Origin: Ephydatia muelleri
Lineage: Eukaryota > Porifera > Demospongiae > Spongillida > Spongillidae
Assembly (NCBI GenBank): GCA_013339895.1
Contig: JABACO010000006.1
Coordinates: 10,225,256-10,289,255 of the forward strand
Direction of reading: 5' to 3'
DNA length: 64,000 bases
The translations under genes were made by a program, and so were the position numbers. The notes beneath the pieces are model-generated. The model was not told where the DNA came from. It saw only the letters and a program-made list of their open reading frames with translations, and made no database searches. Below, piece by piece: positions 21,591 to 33,568 of the stretch (positions are counted from its first letter, which is position 1; every line of letters starts with the position of its first letter).

Positions 21591-21592
21591 TA

Positions 21593-24500
21593 CACGGCCA
21601 GGAATTTACGTTACCGTAAAGCCGGCGTATTATCTACGCCAGCGTTACGGCGTCATTTATAATGGTGTATAGGAGGCGGCATTGCAGCAGAAGTGTTACG
21701 TTAATGATTTACATGACTGTAACTGGTGTGATCTTTACGTAGGCGTAACGCGTCCTATTTACATCCAGGGTACGCTTGGAACAGAGGAGTATTGCATGTA
21801 TAATAATAAGCCGCCATTATTCGGAAGGCAGTTTCTTCGACGCTCTCCTTGTCAATGGTAATGGTGATGCACCAAATTGCAGGGCTGTGACAGCAGCAGT
21901 CTTACTTTGGCTCCTTGGTCGTGGTGCTATTGGCGTTTCTCACTCACGTGACCTTCTGACGTCAAAGAATTGAAATGGCGGCACTCGCCTGCAAGAAAGG
22001 ATTCACCTTTAAATCGAAGTACGATAAGCATTTAAAGACCAGAGAGCACCTCTTTAACATTGACTGTGAGGAACTATCTTCAAGTGCCTGTTGACTACAG
22101 TACTGTACAACATCCCCGACCCGCCTGTTGATGAAGCTGATCACGCGCCCGGAGCTGCATGTAGATACACAGTGCACTAGTAGCGTCCTGCGGTCACATA
22201 GCGATTACAAAAGTACCATTGCTGGTCCTAGCAAACTTTGTATCGATGCTGGGTTTGAACAACTGAATGAGGCAGCAAGCAGTGATGAAAATGACGAAAT
22301 GGATCCTGATGAAGGTAATCAATACGTTGCATTTGTTATGCCCATACTTGACCTACATATAAATTGTTCTTAGTATGTCTTTATGAAGAAATCATGAGGC
22401 TGATGTCCACTATTGACAGCAAAGGAAATTACAAACCATTTAAGTCCAATGTGGCGGCAATGGCATACCTATTAGCACACAGTCCACGGCCAATGGTTAG
22501 TTCTACACTACTTAGATGGCATCATATCCTGTATTATTCACATATATTACACGGACAAATAAACTTAGAGTTTGTATTGTATACTCTTGCATCCTTCTGT
22601 GCCATCCGTGTCATTGTGTATGAAGTTTCGAGTTCCAGGGTTTGTCAGTCCAACTACAGTAGGCATTTGGAGTCTACTAATATCAAACTAAACCTATTTT
22701 GTGCTTCCTCTGTGACAATCCTCGTGCTTCACAGTTGTGCAGTCACATGGCGGCTACCTCTAATATGTTCTGCAGAATATGCAATTGTAAGGAATATGTG
22801 CATGTACATACTTTTTTTTTCAAATGTTTTACATTGCTTTCCAAGGCTGATGTTAGGACCTCTACCTTCATATTGTTTGTAGCAGTAGACGAAAATGTAC
22901 AACTCTATCTCAAATCCAGCGTATAAAATCTGCTTAGACAAAGATACAGAAGCAAGATCTGCAGAAACAGCATGGTATTACTGATGTTCTTCTTCACCTC
23001 CCAATGAATCTTCATAGTATGCATATCATTCAGTATATTTATATCCTTATTTCTGCTAGGGGTACTCCACTTGAAGTTTTACACACACTTCTTCTAGGAC
23101 CATACAAGTATCTTCTGCGGGCGACGATGGCTAAGTTGCAAAAACAACGCACTCAGCTGTCTGCTCTTTTGTCTGCATTTCCATCATCTGGCTTCACCAG
23201 TAGAATCTCAAGAAACATTGCAAAGTATTACAAGTCTTTTGTTGGTAGGAATTTAAGGCACTGGCACAGATGGCTCTCTTTGTCCTTTCACCATTCCTGG
23301 CTCCTGCTGAGATTGAAGTGTGGCTAGCTTTATCAAAGGTAAGCACCTGAGCATTTATACAATATTTCCTAATTCTTTATATAACACTTCATGCAGGTGC
23401 TTAAATTCGCTTACTGTGACAGAGTCAATCCAGAGAGTATGGGTTATTATGAAACCATTGTTCAGAATTTTGTTGCTACTGCTGTAGTACACGGCATTTT
23501 CCTACTTTACGGAGGAAGTCCAAAATCCACTTGCTTCTTCATCTTCCTGAACATATGCGAATGCTTGGTCTGACATCTTGTTATAACACCGAAAGGTTTG
23601 TGGATTTCCATGTAAAATTTCTGCGTTTATTTTAATTTTTATCCTAAGGTGTGAGAGCTACAATTCGCTAATAAGATGCAGGAATATTCACAGTAACAGG
23701 CAAGCCCCTAGCAAAGTTATTGCTAATAGCTTTGCGATTTGGGAGAGCATCAGGTTTGCATTTGCAGGAAGTAGCTATTCCCCTTCTGAAAGGTTTGCAA
23801 ACCTTTTACAACTATTTACATATCCATGTATTTTTTACTTCTCAGGTGTGGAGATGATCTCATAGCACTTTATCGCTCGATGGGAGTGCAACGCTATCTT
23901 GGAGGAACATCTGTGCAGCACGACAAGCCAATTCATCAACCTGGTACATTATGAAAGGTCAGTATATATATGTAAGTTCTGCTCCTGCATTGATACTATT
24001 ATCATTTTACAGCATGTGGGTTCTTCAGAGTTGGGGTCTATTGTGTTGAATGCTCTGGACCTGGGTAATTATGACCTCAAAGATTTCAATCTGCTATTGC
24101 CACCTGGTTTAACCCTTTCAACGATTGGCCATTTTGCAAAGGCTATCGTTGGGGCAGATGGCAAAGTTATCAATCTGTGTGACCATGTAGTTTACACTGT
24201 AGAGAAGCGATATTCAGTAAGTTGTAATACTTGTTTACAATTGTTTATATAAATTTCTCACTTCCAGCTAGAAACAGGAACTTTTTGTGGCTCATTTCAA
24301 GCCGAAATTGGAACCTTCTGTGTACATGGAGCCCATTGTGGATGCCCAACAGAAACCTGTTTTCAACAGCTTCGATTTACTTCTGCTTTTGAGGACAAAT
24401 GTAATTCGTCTTATTCCTGCAGCATGTCTGAAGCATGCAGTTCTGTTGCTCATCAGTGTGATTCACGCTGCGGATGGCTGGAAAAGGACCAACCTACACA

Positions 24501-24835
24501 AGTGGAAAGGGAACTGATTAGTGTGAACACAACAGTCTTTGAACACAACTGGAACAATAACAAATATTGCTTCAATGTATATTGTATGTCTATCGCTTTG
24601 TAAATAATTAGATGAGCAATAAAAACCATTCAAAACTATGACGCCGACGTATTGGGGGCGTATAGGGTACTGAGGCGTATTGCTGGCGTATTGAAGGCGT
24701 ACACGCCGGTGATACGCCACGTTTTGTACGCCAAATAATTTTGGCGGTGCCCACCACCGGCGTATTTTTACTATTTTATCACCGACGTAACGCTCGCGAA
24801 ACCGGATCCGTATCGCATTCCAAATCCTGGCCGTG
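21593..24835 (+). mobile_element. CACGG-ended DNA transposon (CACTA-superfamily-like), 3.24 kb
   Basis: The left end CACGGCCAGGAATTT is matched by the right end AAATCCTGGCCGTG, an 11-bp terminal inverted repeat. TA flanks both ends (21591-21592, 24836-24837), consistent with a 2-bp target duplication. The subterminal zones are packed with GGCGTA/TACGCC motifs at 21615-21660 and 24640-24800, as in CACTA elements. A multi-exon transposase lies inside on the plus strand. Confidence 0.85.
21974..24517 (+). pseudogene. Transposase of the CACGG element, multi-exon, decayed
   Basis: Fragments in order: KKGFTFKSKYDKHLKTREHL (one C2H2-like finger near 21995, one Cys missing), an acidic linker (SSDENDEMDPDE), YEEIMRLMSTIDSKGNYKPF (22380), EVLHTLLLGPYKYLLRATM (23067-23123), ISRNIAKYYKSFVGRN (23208), then MALFVLSPFLAPAEIEVWLA (shifted frame), and SCYNTERCESYNSLIR spread across a small intron (23570-23690). 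LLGPYKYLL and TERxESYN mark an RNase H-fold transposase family seen with CACTA-type elements of animals and fungi; this is from family recall. Stops (for example TGA after SSSAC) and frame changes suggest an inactive copy, although some may be introns. The catalytic Glu in TERCESYN is present. Confidence 0.65.
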
Positions 24836-24897
24836 TAATAATAGCGCATCATTTAGCAAGGCTTTGCCAGACAGATTTCCGTAGCACTCCCCAAGAG

Positions 24898-25374
24898 ATG
24901 ATGAACGGAAAGGCGATGCTGCCGTTGCAGCAGGGACCGCACCAATTCATTTCGCACAACTACATGCCGCTTCACCCTGGGTTCACGCCAGCCTCCTTCG
25001 CGCCCGGCATCTCCCCAAACATCGCAGTCCTCACGACACCCAAGTCGGCTGGGACGCCATTTGTATTGCACCATCCCTCACACCACCCACCGTCGTTGTT
25101 CGACTATAATTTCGACTCACCGAGGGAGAACGACATGGTAAATAACCACGCGGAGGTCAAAAAGGAATGCAGCAAATCCGAGTCGTCTGACACCTTCCAA
25201 GCCGACAGTAGCGACGGAGAAGGCCAGGAATGGCAACAGCGACGGTTCCGCACGAAGTTCACAAGCTATCAGCTGGAAGAATTGGAGGCCGCCTTCGCAA
25301 AAACACGCTATCCGGACATCTTCATGCGCGTAGAATTGTCTACGCGAATTAGCGTGTCGGAAGCAAAAGTTAAG
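24898..25374 (+). CDS. PRD-class (Otx-like) homeobox gene, first coding exon, partial
   Basis: ATG at 24898 starts a 159-residue open exon. The N-terminus is His/Pro/Ser-rich ([18 protein letters not shown]). An acidic/Ser patch precedes a homeodomain from about residue 114. The homeodomain reads [19 protein letters not shown], then [14 protein letters not shown] and SEAKVK, and stops after homeodomain residue 46. The donor is AAG|GTATGA. An intron between residues 46 and 47 is the classic PRD-class position. [13 protein letters not shown] matches Otx-type helix 1-2, while TSYQLEELE is general PRD-like; residue 50 lies in the missing exon. It should act as a sequence-specific nuclear transcription factor. 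The next exon is lost in or beyond the gap at 25501. The upstream edge lies only 62 bp from the CACGG transposon. Confidence 0.88.
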
Positions 25375-25450
25375 GTATGAATAGGGCTATTCCATAATAT
25401 CACACCCATACTGATGACTAATACCCCCCAGGACATAACTCTACAACCAT

Positions 25451-25451
<1 letters not shown>

Positions 25452-25492
<41 letters not shown>
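25452..25492. repeat. Poly-C tract, 41 nt
   Basis: Uninterrupted C run just before the 1000-N gap, inside the homeobox intron. Confidence 0.98.
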
Positions 25493-25500
25493 AGGACATT

Positions 25501-26500
25501 NNNNNNNNNNNNNNNNNNNNNNNNNNNNNNNNNNNNNNNNNNNNNNNNNNNNNNNNNNNNNNNNNNNNNNNNNNNNNNNNNNNNNNNNNNNNNNNNNNNN
25601 NNNNNNNNNNNNNNNNNNNNNNNNNNNNNNNNNNNNNNNNNNNNNNNNNNNNNNNNNNNNNNNNNNNNNNNNNNNNNNNNNNNNNNNNNNNNNNNNNNNN
25701 NNNNNNNNNNNNNNNNNNNNNNNNNNNNNNNNNNNNNNNNNNNNNNNNNNNNNNNNNNNNNNNNNNNNNNNNNNNNNNNNNNNNNNNNNNNNNNNNNNNN
25801 NNNNNNNNNNNNNNNNNNNNNNNNNNNNNNNNNNNNNNNNNNNNNNNNNNNNNNNNNNNNNNNNNNNNNNNNNNNNNNNNNNNNNNNNNNNNNNNNNNNN
25901 NNNNNNNNNNNNNNNNNNNNNNNNNNNNNNNNNNNNNNNNNNNNNNNNNNNNNNNNNNNNNNNNNNNNNNNNNNNNNNNNNNNNNNNNNNNNNNNNNNNN
26001 NNNNNNNNNNNNNNNNNNNNNNNNNNNNNNNNNNNNNNNNNNNNNNNNNNNNNNNNNNNNNNNNNNNNNNNNNNNNNNNNNNNNNNNNNNNNNNNNNNNN
26101 NNNNNNNNNNNNNNNNNNNNNNNNNNNNNNNNNNNNNNNNNNNNNNNNNNNNNNNNNNNNNNNNNNNNNNNNNNNNNNNNNNNNNNNNNNNNNNNNNNNN
26201 NNNNNNNNNNNNNNNNNNNNNNNNNNNNNNNNNNNNNNNNNNNNNNNNNNNNNNNNNNNNNNNNNNNNNNNNNNNNNNNNNNNNNNNNNNNNNNNNNNNN
26301 NNNNNNNNNNNNNNNNNNNNNNNNNNNNNNNNNNNNNNNNNNNNNNNNNNNNNNNNNNNNNNNNNNNNNNNNNNNNNNNNNNNNNNNNNNNNNNNNNNNN
26401 NNNNNNNNNNNNNNNNNNNNNNNNNNNNNNNNNNNNNNNNNNNNNNNNNNNNNNNNNNNNNNNNNNNNNNNNNNNNNNNNNNNNNNNNNNNNNNNNNNNN
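25501..26500. other. Assembly gap (1000 N)
   Basis: A round-number run of N; unknown sequence. Confidence 0.99.
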
Positions 26501-26719
26501 AGGATACATTAGAGACAAAACAAAATATACTTAGTACACTCCCTCCCTAAGCCCTAGTTAGTTTAGTCCTCAATTGATTCCTAATGTCATGCATGGATCT
26601 AGGATAAACATTGCTACATTAAGAGACAAAAATATACCTTGCTCTTCGGATGAATCTTTATCTGACATCGCACTTGATCTACATGTAAAAGATAAATAGT
26701 GCAATCATAAAACATTGGA
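26501..26719. other. Spacer after the gap, no gene seen
   Basis: AT-rich, no splice-bounded exon recognised. The homeobox recognition helix was looked for and not found. Confidence 0.5.
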
Positions 26720-27262
26720 GATAAAGTGCTCACAATAGGTCCACACCTATTGTATGTGGTTCTAAATAAAGCCTCATGGGAGCCTCACCTTTGCCTTTGC
26801 ATCACAAGCTGAATGTTCCAAAACCAGGGACAGAATATACCAGTGGCACTAGTGGGAAAAGCACAGCAACCTCTAGAGCGAGCTAGAGTGAAATAAGAGA
26901 AAGTAGATTAAAAATTCTTTCCGACATCAGAACGAAGATAGCCTAAAGTACGCTCGCTAGGGCAATATAATTAGTGCATTATAAGTCATCAAATAACTGG
27001 CGTACAGTACGTTCGCTTAGGGGCCTTGCAAGTCAAATAAGCAGCGGCGAAGGGGCCCATATGACAGATACGGACGGCGTAGTTGCGTAGCTTCCCGTAC
27101 GCTAGGCTAGGCATAACTAACTCCATAATAATAAAGCCACTTGTTTAAACACCACTTACACGAGCAAACACAACTACCCGCAATCAATCTCACCTTACAA
27201 AGTTCGTTCAAAATACAAATATCACGTCACGTGCGGGAGTTCAATTTTCCGGCCGTTGTCGT
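26720..27262. repeat. Dispersed 0.94-kb repeat, copy 2 (reverse, partial)
   Basis: CACACCTATTGTATGTGGTTC onward matches 53040-53580. It has a small deletion near 27040 and lacks the half that holds CCGCGGCACCCTGG. Confidence 0.88.
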
Positions 27263-27275
27263 AACGTGTAACGTG

Positions 27276-27362
27276 TTTCACACACATACACACACATACA
27301 CACTCATACACACACACATACACCACATACACACATACATACACACACATACACATGCATTT
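27276..27362. repeat. CA/CATACA simple repeat
   Basis: ACACACATACACAC units following the repeat copy. Confidence 0.9.
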
Positions 27363-27762
27363 ATTCCCTTTCGTGTATTCTGCTCTGTAACTATTCTAAT
27401 TATACTGTATTGAGGAAGTATTTAAATCTTATGATAATTATTTTCATATTCCTGTGGAGAGGTGTGTTTGGTTAAAGTCAGCTTCTGAACATCACCATTT
27501 CACTGCTTGGGCATAAGGAATAAGGTGCCTGCATGAGTCCTCCGGCTGTTGCTAATGGCTGGGGGGGAGGGGGGTACACACCCCAATGTCTCCCGGAGGC
27601 ACGGGTCACACCTGATGGGCGAGGCCGTAAAGAGGTCTGTGTCCTTCAGTCAGGTGACATGTGCGGAGGAAGAGGGAGGGGGAGGAGGAGAGGTACCAGG
27701 GAGGGTCTGGGAACCACTCCTCCCAGATCGCCCCAGCTGCTGCAAGACATGCATGCATGCGC
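27363..27762. other. No gene recognised
   Basis: G-rich patch at 27558-27575 and GGA-rich text at 27665-27700; short ORFs only. Confidence 0.45.
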
Positions 27763-28153
27763 CACTGTTAAAAACGTCGGACACTCAGCAAAATCCAAAA
27801 TTTGGATTGCCCTAATCTCTTCCACTCGCAATCCAAAAACATGATTGCTAAACAATCCAAACTATTTCTGGATTGTTGTTTAAGCCATCTTGCTGGATTG
27901 CTTTTAAATCCAAACCGCGCAAATATAAAAAAAAAAAAAAGAAAACAAAAGGACGCAATGGGAATTGAACCATCGTCATTAGCGTTGGATTGAAAAACAA
28001 TCCATTGAAATAATTTGGATTGATGTTTATATGCCTTAGAATTATTTTCGACTTTTGATATAGTGCCACGCATTTCAAGACTTTGATTTGATATTGGATC
28101 CGCTCATTTCAAGTGTGGTATTAACGTAAGGATTCGGATAATTACAAAGTGTT

Positions 28154-28190
<37 letters not shown>

Positions 28191-28226
28191 ATACCAGTGG
28201 CCCTGATTTATTCCTACGGTCTACCC
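27763..28226 (+). mobile_element. CACTG-ended MITE, copy B
   Basis: CACTGTTAAAAACGTCGGAC start, AATCCAAA-type repeats, 36 C at 28155-28190, then ATACCAGTGGCCCTG and GGTCTACCC as in copy A. It carries about 100 extra internal bases including a GAATTGAACC-type patch near 27960. Confidence 0.75.
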
Positions 28227-29020
28227 TTTCTCTCCTTTCTACACTCACACATACCCCATATATAAATATTATTCATGAGTACATATATAAACAATCATGT
28301 AGAATAAATAATTGATGAATAAATAAATGATTCAGTCTTGTACCCTTTTCCTCACAAAGACTACCTTGAAGTTATATCCGGTTCCACTTCCAGCTTATAC
28401 TATTGGTGTGGAATGTAGTGAAAATTTTACTCACACTTAAACAAACTCACAATATAGCCGTAATTTTCATCATCCAGGTCAGGGGCAAAATGTACCCTCT
28501 GACATGAAGCAACTCATCAAACAAACTGTTTACAGCAACTATATGTGCTTACCTTTTTGGGAGGGGTGGGTGGGGGGCGGTGGTACATCTAAATTATAAG
28601 GGTGAGAACACAGCAATATTTGACTCAGTACAAAAATCATACGGAACACTCAAAAAGCACCTTATAGTTGTCAGCCCCTGGCAGCAATTACCATTAATTT
28701 CGTAATTGCTGTGTTTCTTCGTGGGGTTTCTATAAGGACTTGTGTTTTGTCAAGCACACAGCCAATAAATTTGTGACGTAAGGTCCGTTACATATGGACA
28801 TTGTGGGCGTGTAAACAAATACACGTGACCCTATATAAACGTCATAAGAAACATATTATTGCTAAAAAAAAAAAGAAACATATGAACGTCACGTGCGCGC
28901 CCACATTTCTAATGGTTCACTATGGAAAAGTATGGTGCGTCATACTTAATCACTTGTACGGACAAATGCGGTGCAGCACGAACCTTACAGAGGACTCCCC
29001 CCAAGCGGAATGCGCCCCCG

Positions 29021-29060
<40 letters not shown>

Positions 29061-29703
29061 ATTATAAATTCCTGGATCGACAGCTGATAGTTGTGACTTG
29101 TGAGTTCAGTGCAACCGACACGCAATATGTATAACTGCACTCACCGTGTTTTGTGAAAAAAAAACAGCCCATATCACGTGGTACCGTTTCTGATTTTCTG
29201 TAATTTCAATTGGCGAGTCGGGCAAACTATACCGTTGATGACCCTTATTGCATTTGGCGTGACATGATGTCTATGGTACGAATTTGTGATGTATGTGAGT
29301 GTGTGTGTGTGCGAGTGTGTATGTGTGTGTGCATGATCCTCTACAATTCTGCCTGTACATCCCATCCCCTCAAACATGCATACCTTCAGTGTGTACTCTT
29401 TCACCACACCTACAAAAACTCAGGCTGGATACCCCGAATTGAAGAACCATATATATGTTGTACCACTGGATTGCATGACAGGATTGCAGACGGTACAGCA
29501 CCGCATTCAACCCGATCGCTGTAATTATACCGTCACATCCAGAAATGGCCCATACAAAGGCGGTCATCTTGCTTTTTATTTCAAATCCTATAAATCGATC
29601 TGATTACATGTATCGAAAAGTTGATGCTAAACTAATTTCTACCGCGCATAAATTATCATTGAGTAATACCTTGCGTAATTATTCAGTGAAGGAGTACTGG
29701 TAA
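28227..29703. other. Spacer with poly-C (29021-29060); one weak exon candidate
   Basis: Holds 40 C at 29021-29060 and GT-rich text near 29300-29335. A possible plus-strand exon starts after CAAAAACTCAG at about 29424 and reads GYPELKNHIYVVPLDCMTG. I cannot assign it or join it to neighbours. Confidence 0.35.
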
Positions 29704-30038
29704 GCGACCAGCAGTGGCGGATCTACCATAGCGTTGGGGGGGGCGGCCGCCCCCCCCCCCCCCCCCCCATCGATATAAAATGCCGCCCCTATTATTAAAT
29801 TGCCGCCCCCCTTCACACTACGACGTACACATAAACACTAGGCGAGTCACTGTTTTTCCACATAGCGGTGATGTAATCCACTCGCAGCTGTCGGGAATCG
29901 TGTCTGCGATCTGAGGTACGGACTACGGTTACAATAGTTATTGTTATTTGTTAAATCTTTATTAATCGTGATAATAATTTTCAATAAAAGTTCCGACAAA
30001 TTAATAGTTGGCAATTGGTTGTTCATCACACGTGCACG

Positions 30039-32747
30039 ATGTCATCAAAGCGATCCAAAGGTTCAGGAGCATCGTTTCGTAAAGCAAAACGATTAAAGTA
30101 TCTTGCTGCCGACAGTGAGGTATGTAGCAAGATTTCATCTTATTTCACCGCTGTTGCTCCAAATGCTACACCACTAGTGGCCGGTTCTGTTTGTGATCAT
30201 ACAGCAGCAGGAGAGATGGCAACAGCAAGTGCTGATATGTGTCATATCTATTGTGCAACTGAGCACCCAATCACATCTCCAGTCGCGATCGAGCCAGCGG
30301 AGCCACTTATGACTCTAGTTCCAGCAAGGCGTCTTCTACCTCCTACATGTAGTGCTGTTGAACTGCATCCAGATCTGCTAGATGAGTGCCATCCACTAGA
30401 ACATCCAGCCATCAAGCTTCCTGTGACTACGGTTGTTTGTCCAGTGGAGTGTTTGAATGAACCCGCTTCTTTCAGCAAGGATAATGCAACTGAACATGAG
30501 CTTCCACTTCTCAATGAATCGTCTGCAAGTACTGGTACTGACATCGGTTTGCACATTGGTGTTTCCCTAAGCGATGCACATAAAATGGAGCTATTAAATA
30601 GCAGCTGGGTTCCTGGTGCGGACTTTGCAATGCCATATTCTACAAGAATTATAAATGGAAAAGAGGAGAAGAGATACCTGAAACATACGCATTTGCAACA
30701 ACACTCCTTTTTATCATATTCTCCATCTCAGCAAGGTTTGTTCTGTCGCCCATGTGTCTTGTTTGGACCTACCACTGGAGAGGCGGGTCGGGGGCATCAG
30801 AAGCTGAATGCTCTGGTAAGTAAGCCATTAAATAAGTACCATCGATTGTTTGGTAAAGATGGTTATGTGACCAATCACGAAGCCACAGATTATCACAAGT
30901 CAGCAATCATCCAAGCAGCCGAGTTTCGGCATAGAATGAAAACGGGAGTAGATATTTTAAAGGAGCTAGACCAAACCCGAAGCGATGAAGCAAATCGCAG
31001 CAGGACCATTTTACGATCAATAGTTAAAACTATTCTGTTTTGTGGAAGACAAAACATTTCACTTCGTGGCCATCGGGATGATGGGCCAGTCATTTTTAAT
31101 GCTGTTGATGAGTCTGTGTATGGCGATATAAACCAAGGAAACTTCCGTGCATTGCTCGCTTTCCGAGTTGACTGTGGTGATAAGGTGTTGGAGTCTCATT
31201 TGACATCATCTGGCAGGAATGCAACATACATCTCAAAGACGACACAGAATGAATTGATTAGTTGCATTGGGGAGCTGATGATTAAGTCTGTAGTGAATCG
31301 GGTTAAAGCCGCCAAGTATTTCAGTGTTTTAGCTGATGAAACCACGGATGCAGGACGGAAGGAACAGCTGAGCATTTGCGTGCGTTATGTTGGAGGAGGA
31401 AAATTGTGTGAAGAATTCTTAGGCTTCAGTGAAGTGACAGATTTGACAGGTCATGGATTGGGGAACAAAATCATGCATGAACTCGAAAGCAGAAACCTGG
31501 ATCTTGGTAGTCTTGTTGGTCAAGGCTATGATGGAGCCAGTTCAATGAGTGGAACACTTAATGGTGCCCATGCTGTCATATGTGCAAAGCATCCTCAGGC
31601 AACATACATGCATTGTGCCAATCATGTACTTAACCTGTGTATATCAAACGGCTCAAACGAACAAGCTGTACGCAATGCTATGGGTGTAATTTCATCTGCT
31701 GCAACCTTTTTCAGTCGTTCTGCAAAGCGTACTACCATTCTAGAATCCACAGTTGTAGAAGAAATGCCAGAAAGCAGAAAAACACGTCTAAGACAACTAT
31801 GTGAAACCAGATGGGTAGAGAGGCATGACGCTATTCTAACTTTTGTAGAGCTTTTCAATCCTCTTGTTACTTGTCTTAAGAGCTGTCTTGATCTTGACAA
31901 AGATACATCAACGTCTGCACAGTTGCTTTTAAACTCAATGGCAAAACCAGAGTTCATTGTTGCAACATGTGTCATGAATCAAGTTTTAGCTGTCACCAAG
32001 CCACTATCAGTACATCTACAGAAAACAGGCATTGATGTCATGAAAGCGATGAGCCTAGTCGACGAGATTGTTGCGTGTCTTGACGAAATGCGTTCAAGTG
32101 ATGGTTCATTTGCTATTGTATGGAAGATGGCAGAATCATTGGCAGAAATAGTTGAATCCGATCTTAAACAGCCACGAATAGTAGCAAAGCAGCGAAATCG
32201 CGTCAATGTTGCGTCATCATCAGACCAGGAATACTTCCAACGAAGTGTTTTCTATCCATTTTTGGATCATGTTCTGTCAGAGTTGCGCTCTCGCTTCAGC
32301 GTTCATAATACGATTGTAGCACACCTCTGGTCACTAATCCCCAAGTTCATTGTTTCCTATTCTTTTAGTGATCTACAACCAGCACTTGCGATTTATGCAA
32401 ATTTCTTGGAATCAGAACAGGCAGTGCAAGGAGAGTTCGAAATTTGGAAGAAAAGATGGGCTGACAAGGTCGATTGCCCTGATACAGCTATTGATGCATT
32501 AGCTGTCTGTGATACCGATTTCTTTCCAAATATCGGACGTCTCTTGCAGATAACAGCAACGTTGCCAGTGACTAGCGCGAGTGCTTTTCGGTTTTGAAGC
32601 GACTTAAGACTTACCTCCGAACGACAATGGGAGAAGTACGCTTAAGTGGTCTTGCTCATATGCATGTTCAATACTCCCAACCAATTGACATTGAAGCGGT
32701 TATAAACCACTTCGCTACCACAGGCCGTGCACAGGAAAAAAACGCGT
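30039..32747 (+). pseudogene. hAT transposase (DUF4371/ZMYM1-like type), one frameshift near the C-terminus
   Basis: ATG at 30039 (MSSKRSKGSGASFRKAKR). The first 200 residues are linker and nuclear-signal-like. A Cys/His region FCRPCVLFG ... NHEATDYHKSA matches the TTF-type zinc finger before these transposases. The DUF4371 core follows: YFSVLADETTDAGRKEQLS, then GQGYDGASSMSG and YMHCANHVLNLC. The main frame stops at 32597. The hAT dimerisation helix continues one frame over (FSVLKRLKTYLR, GLAHMHVQYSQPID, VINHF), so a small deletion near 32575 cut the SAERSFS-type motif. It then runs into the nested MITE at 32730. The protein would excise and insert hAT DNA in the nucleus. This copy is probably inactive, though recently so. 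Confidence 0.88.
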
Positions 32748-32890
32748 AGAATCACTTTGGAATCAAGACGTGATTGAACAGTAAAAATCACACGCGTTTG
32801 ATTTTATTGTTCAATCACACAATGATTTTACAGACGATTTAAAATCCTTTATAAAATCAAAACTTTGATTCGACCCATTTTTTTCCTGTG
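32730..32890 (+). mobile_element. 161-bp MITE with CACAGGAAAAAAA ends nested in the hAT 3' end
   Basis: A 13-bp perfect terminal inverted repeat CACAGGAAAAAAA with a further shared GAATCA block. GTG is duplicated on both sides (32727-32729, 32891-32893). CAC ends with a 3-bp target duplication fit a CACTA-type non-autonomous element. No ORF. Confidence 0.9.
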
Positions 32891-33257
32891 GTGCGAGGCG
32901 CTTAAACTTCATTATCTGATTGTTGCCGTAGTGTTCACAACAACAGTAGCACTAAAGCATGTGTGTGCATTGTATCTCTGCATCAACTGATCAAGTTAAT
33001 CATTATTGTATTAATTGTTGTCGATCATACTTCATAAATCATGCGTGTACGGTGTTTTTAAAAAATGATTAAGTTATGTATAGCGTGCATGGATGCGTGA
33101 AAGGTTAATTTATGCGAGCCCCAGAATTCCAGACCCAGTGTGACGTGAAAGGTAGGGGGACCGTGTGGGGGAGGGGGGGGGGGGGGGTATGCCGCCCCTC
33201 CAATATAACCGCCCCCCCCCCCATTGCCCTACTCCTGTATCCGCCACTGGCGACCAG

Positions 33258-33568
33258 AACCACGAGAAGTGAGCGATAACGTCCTGTCAAGGAGCGAGCG
33301 ACGAGTGTCAGCATCCTGTCGAGGAATGACTCAGACACCATCTTGCTTGAAACTGGGAACACAACCTGCAACTCTCCAACTATGACTTTGATGGGCTGCA
33401 ATATTGAAATGCTGATGTGATGCGCTGCAATTGAAATCGTACTGGTTCCAGTGCAGCTGCAAGCTACAGCACCTGCTTTTTCAAGTACTGGTACGTGGCG
33501 ACGCGCGTGTGTGCGTGTGTTGCGTTTATGTTGTATCCTCCCTCTCTCCCTCCCCCCTCACACAACAG
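33258..33568. other. Flank of hAT insertion; no supported exon
   Basis: Continues the pre-insertion DNA after GCGACCAG. A T/C-rich tract before 33568 is the polypyrimidine tract of the next exon. Confidence 0.45.

Larger units (their letters stand above)
29712..33249 (+). mobile_element. hAT transposon, 3.5 kb, with 8-bp target duplication
   Basis: Ends CAGTGGCGGATCTA (29712) and GTATCCGCCACTG (33249), an 11-bp inverted repeat of the common hAT type. The 8-bp target duplication GCGACCAG is at 29704-29711 and 33250-33257. Both subterminal zones are C/G-homopolymer rich (29750-29768, 33173-33187). It encodes a transposase and carries a nested MITE. Confidence 0.95.

Noticed and set aside
25414..26550. 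ORFs across the 1000-N gap
   Set aside because: Artefact of translating N.
27950..27975. tRNA-like T-arm (GGTTCAATTCCC in reverse) inside MITE copy B
   Set aside because: No A-box, anticodon arm or acceptor stem could be fitted around it.
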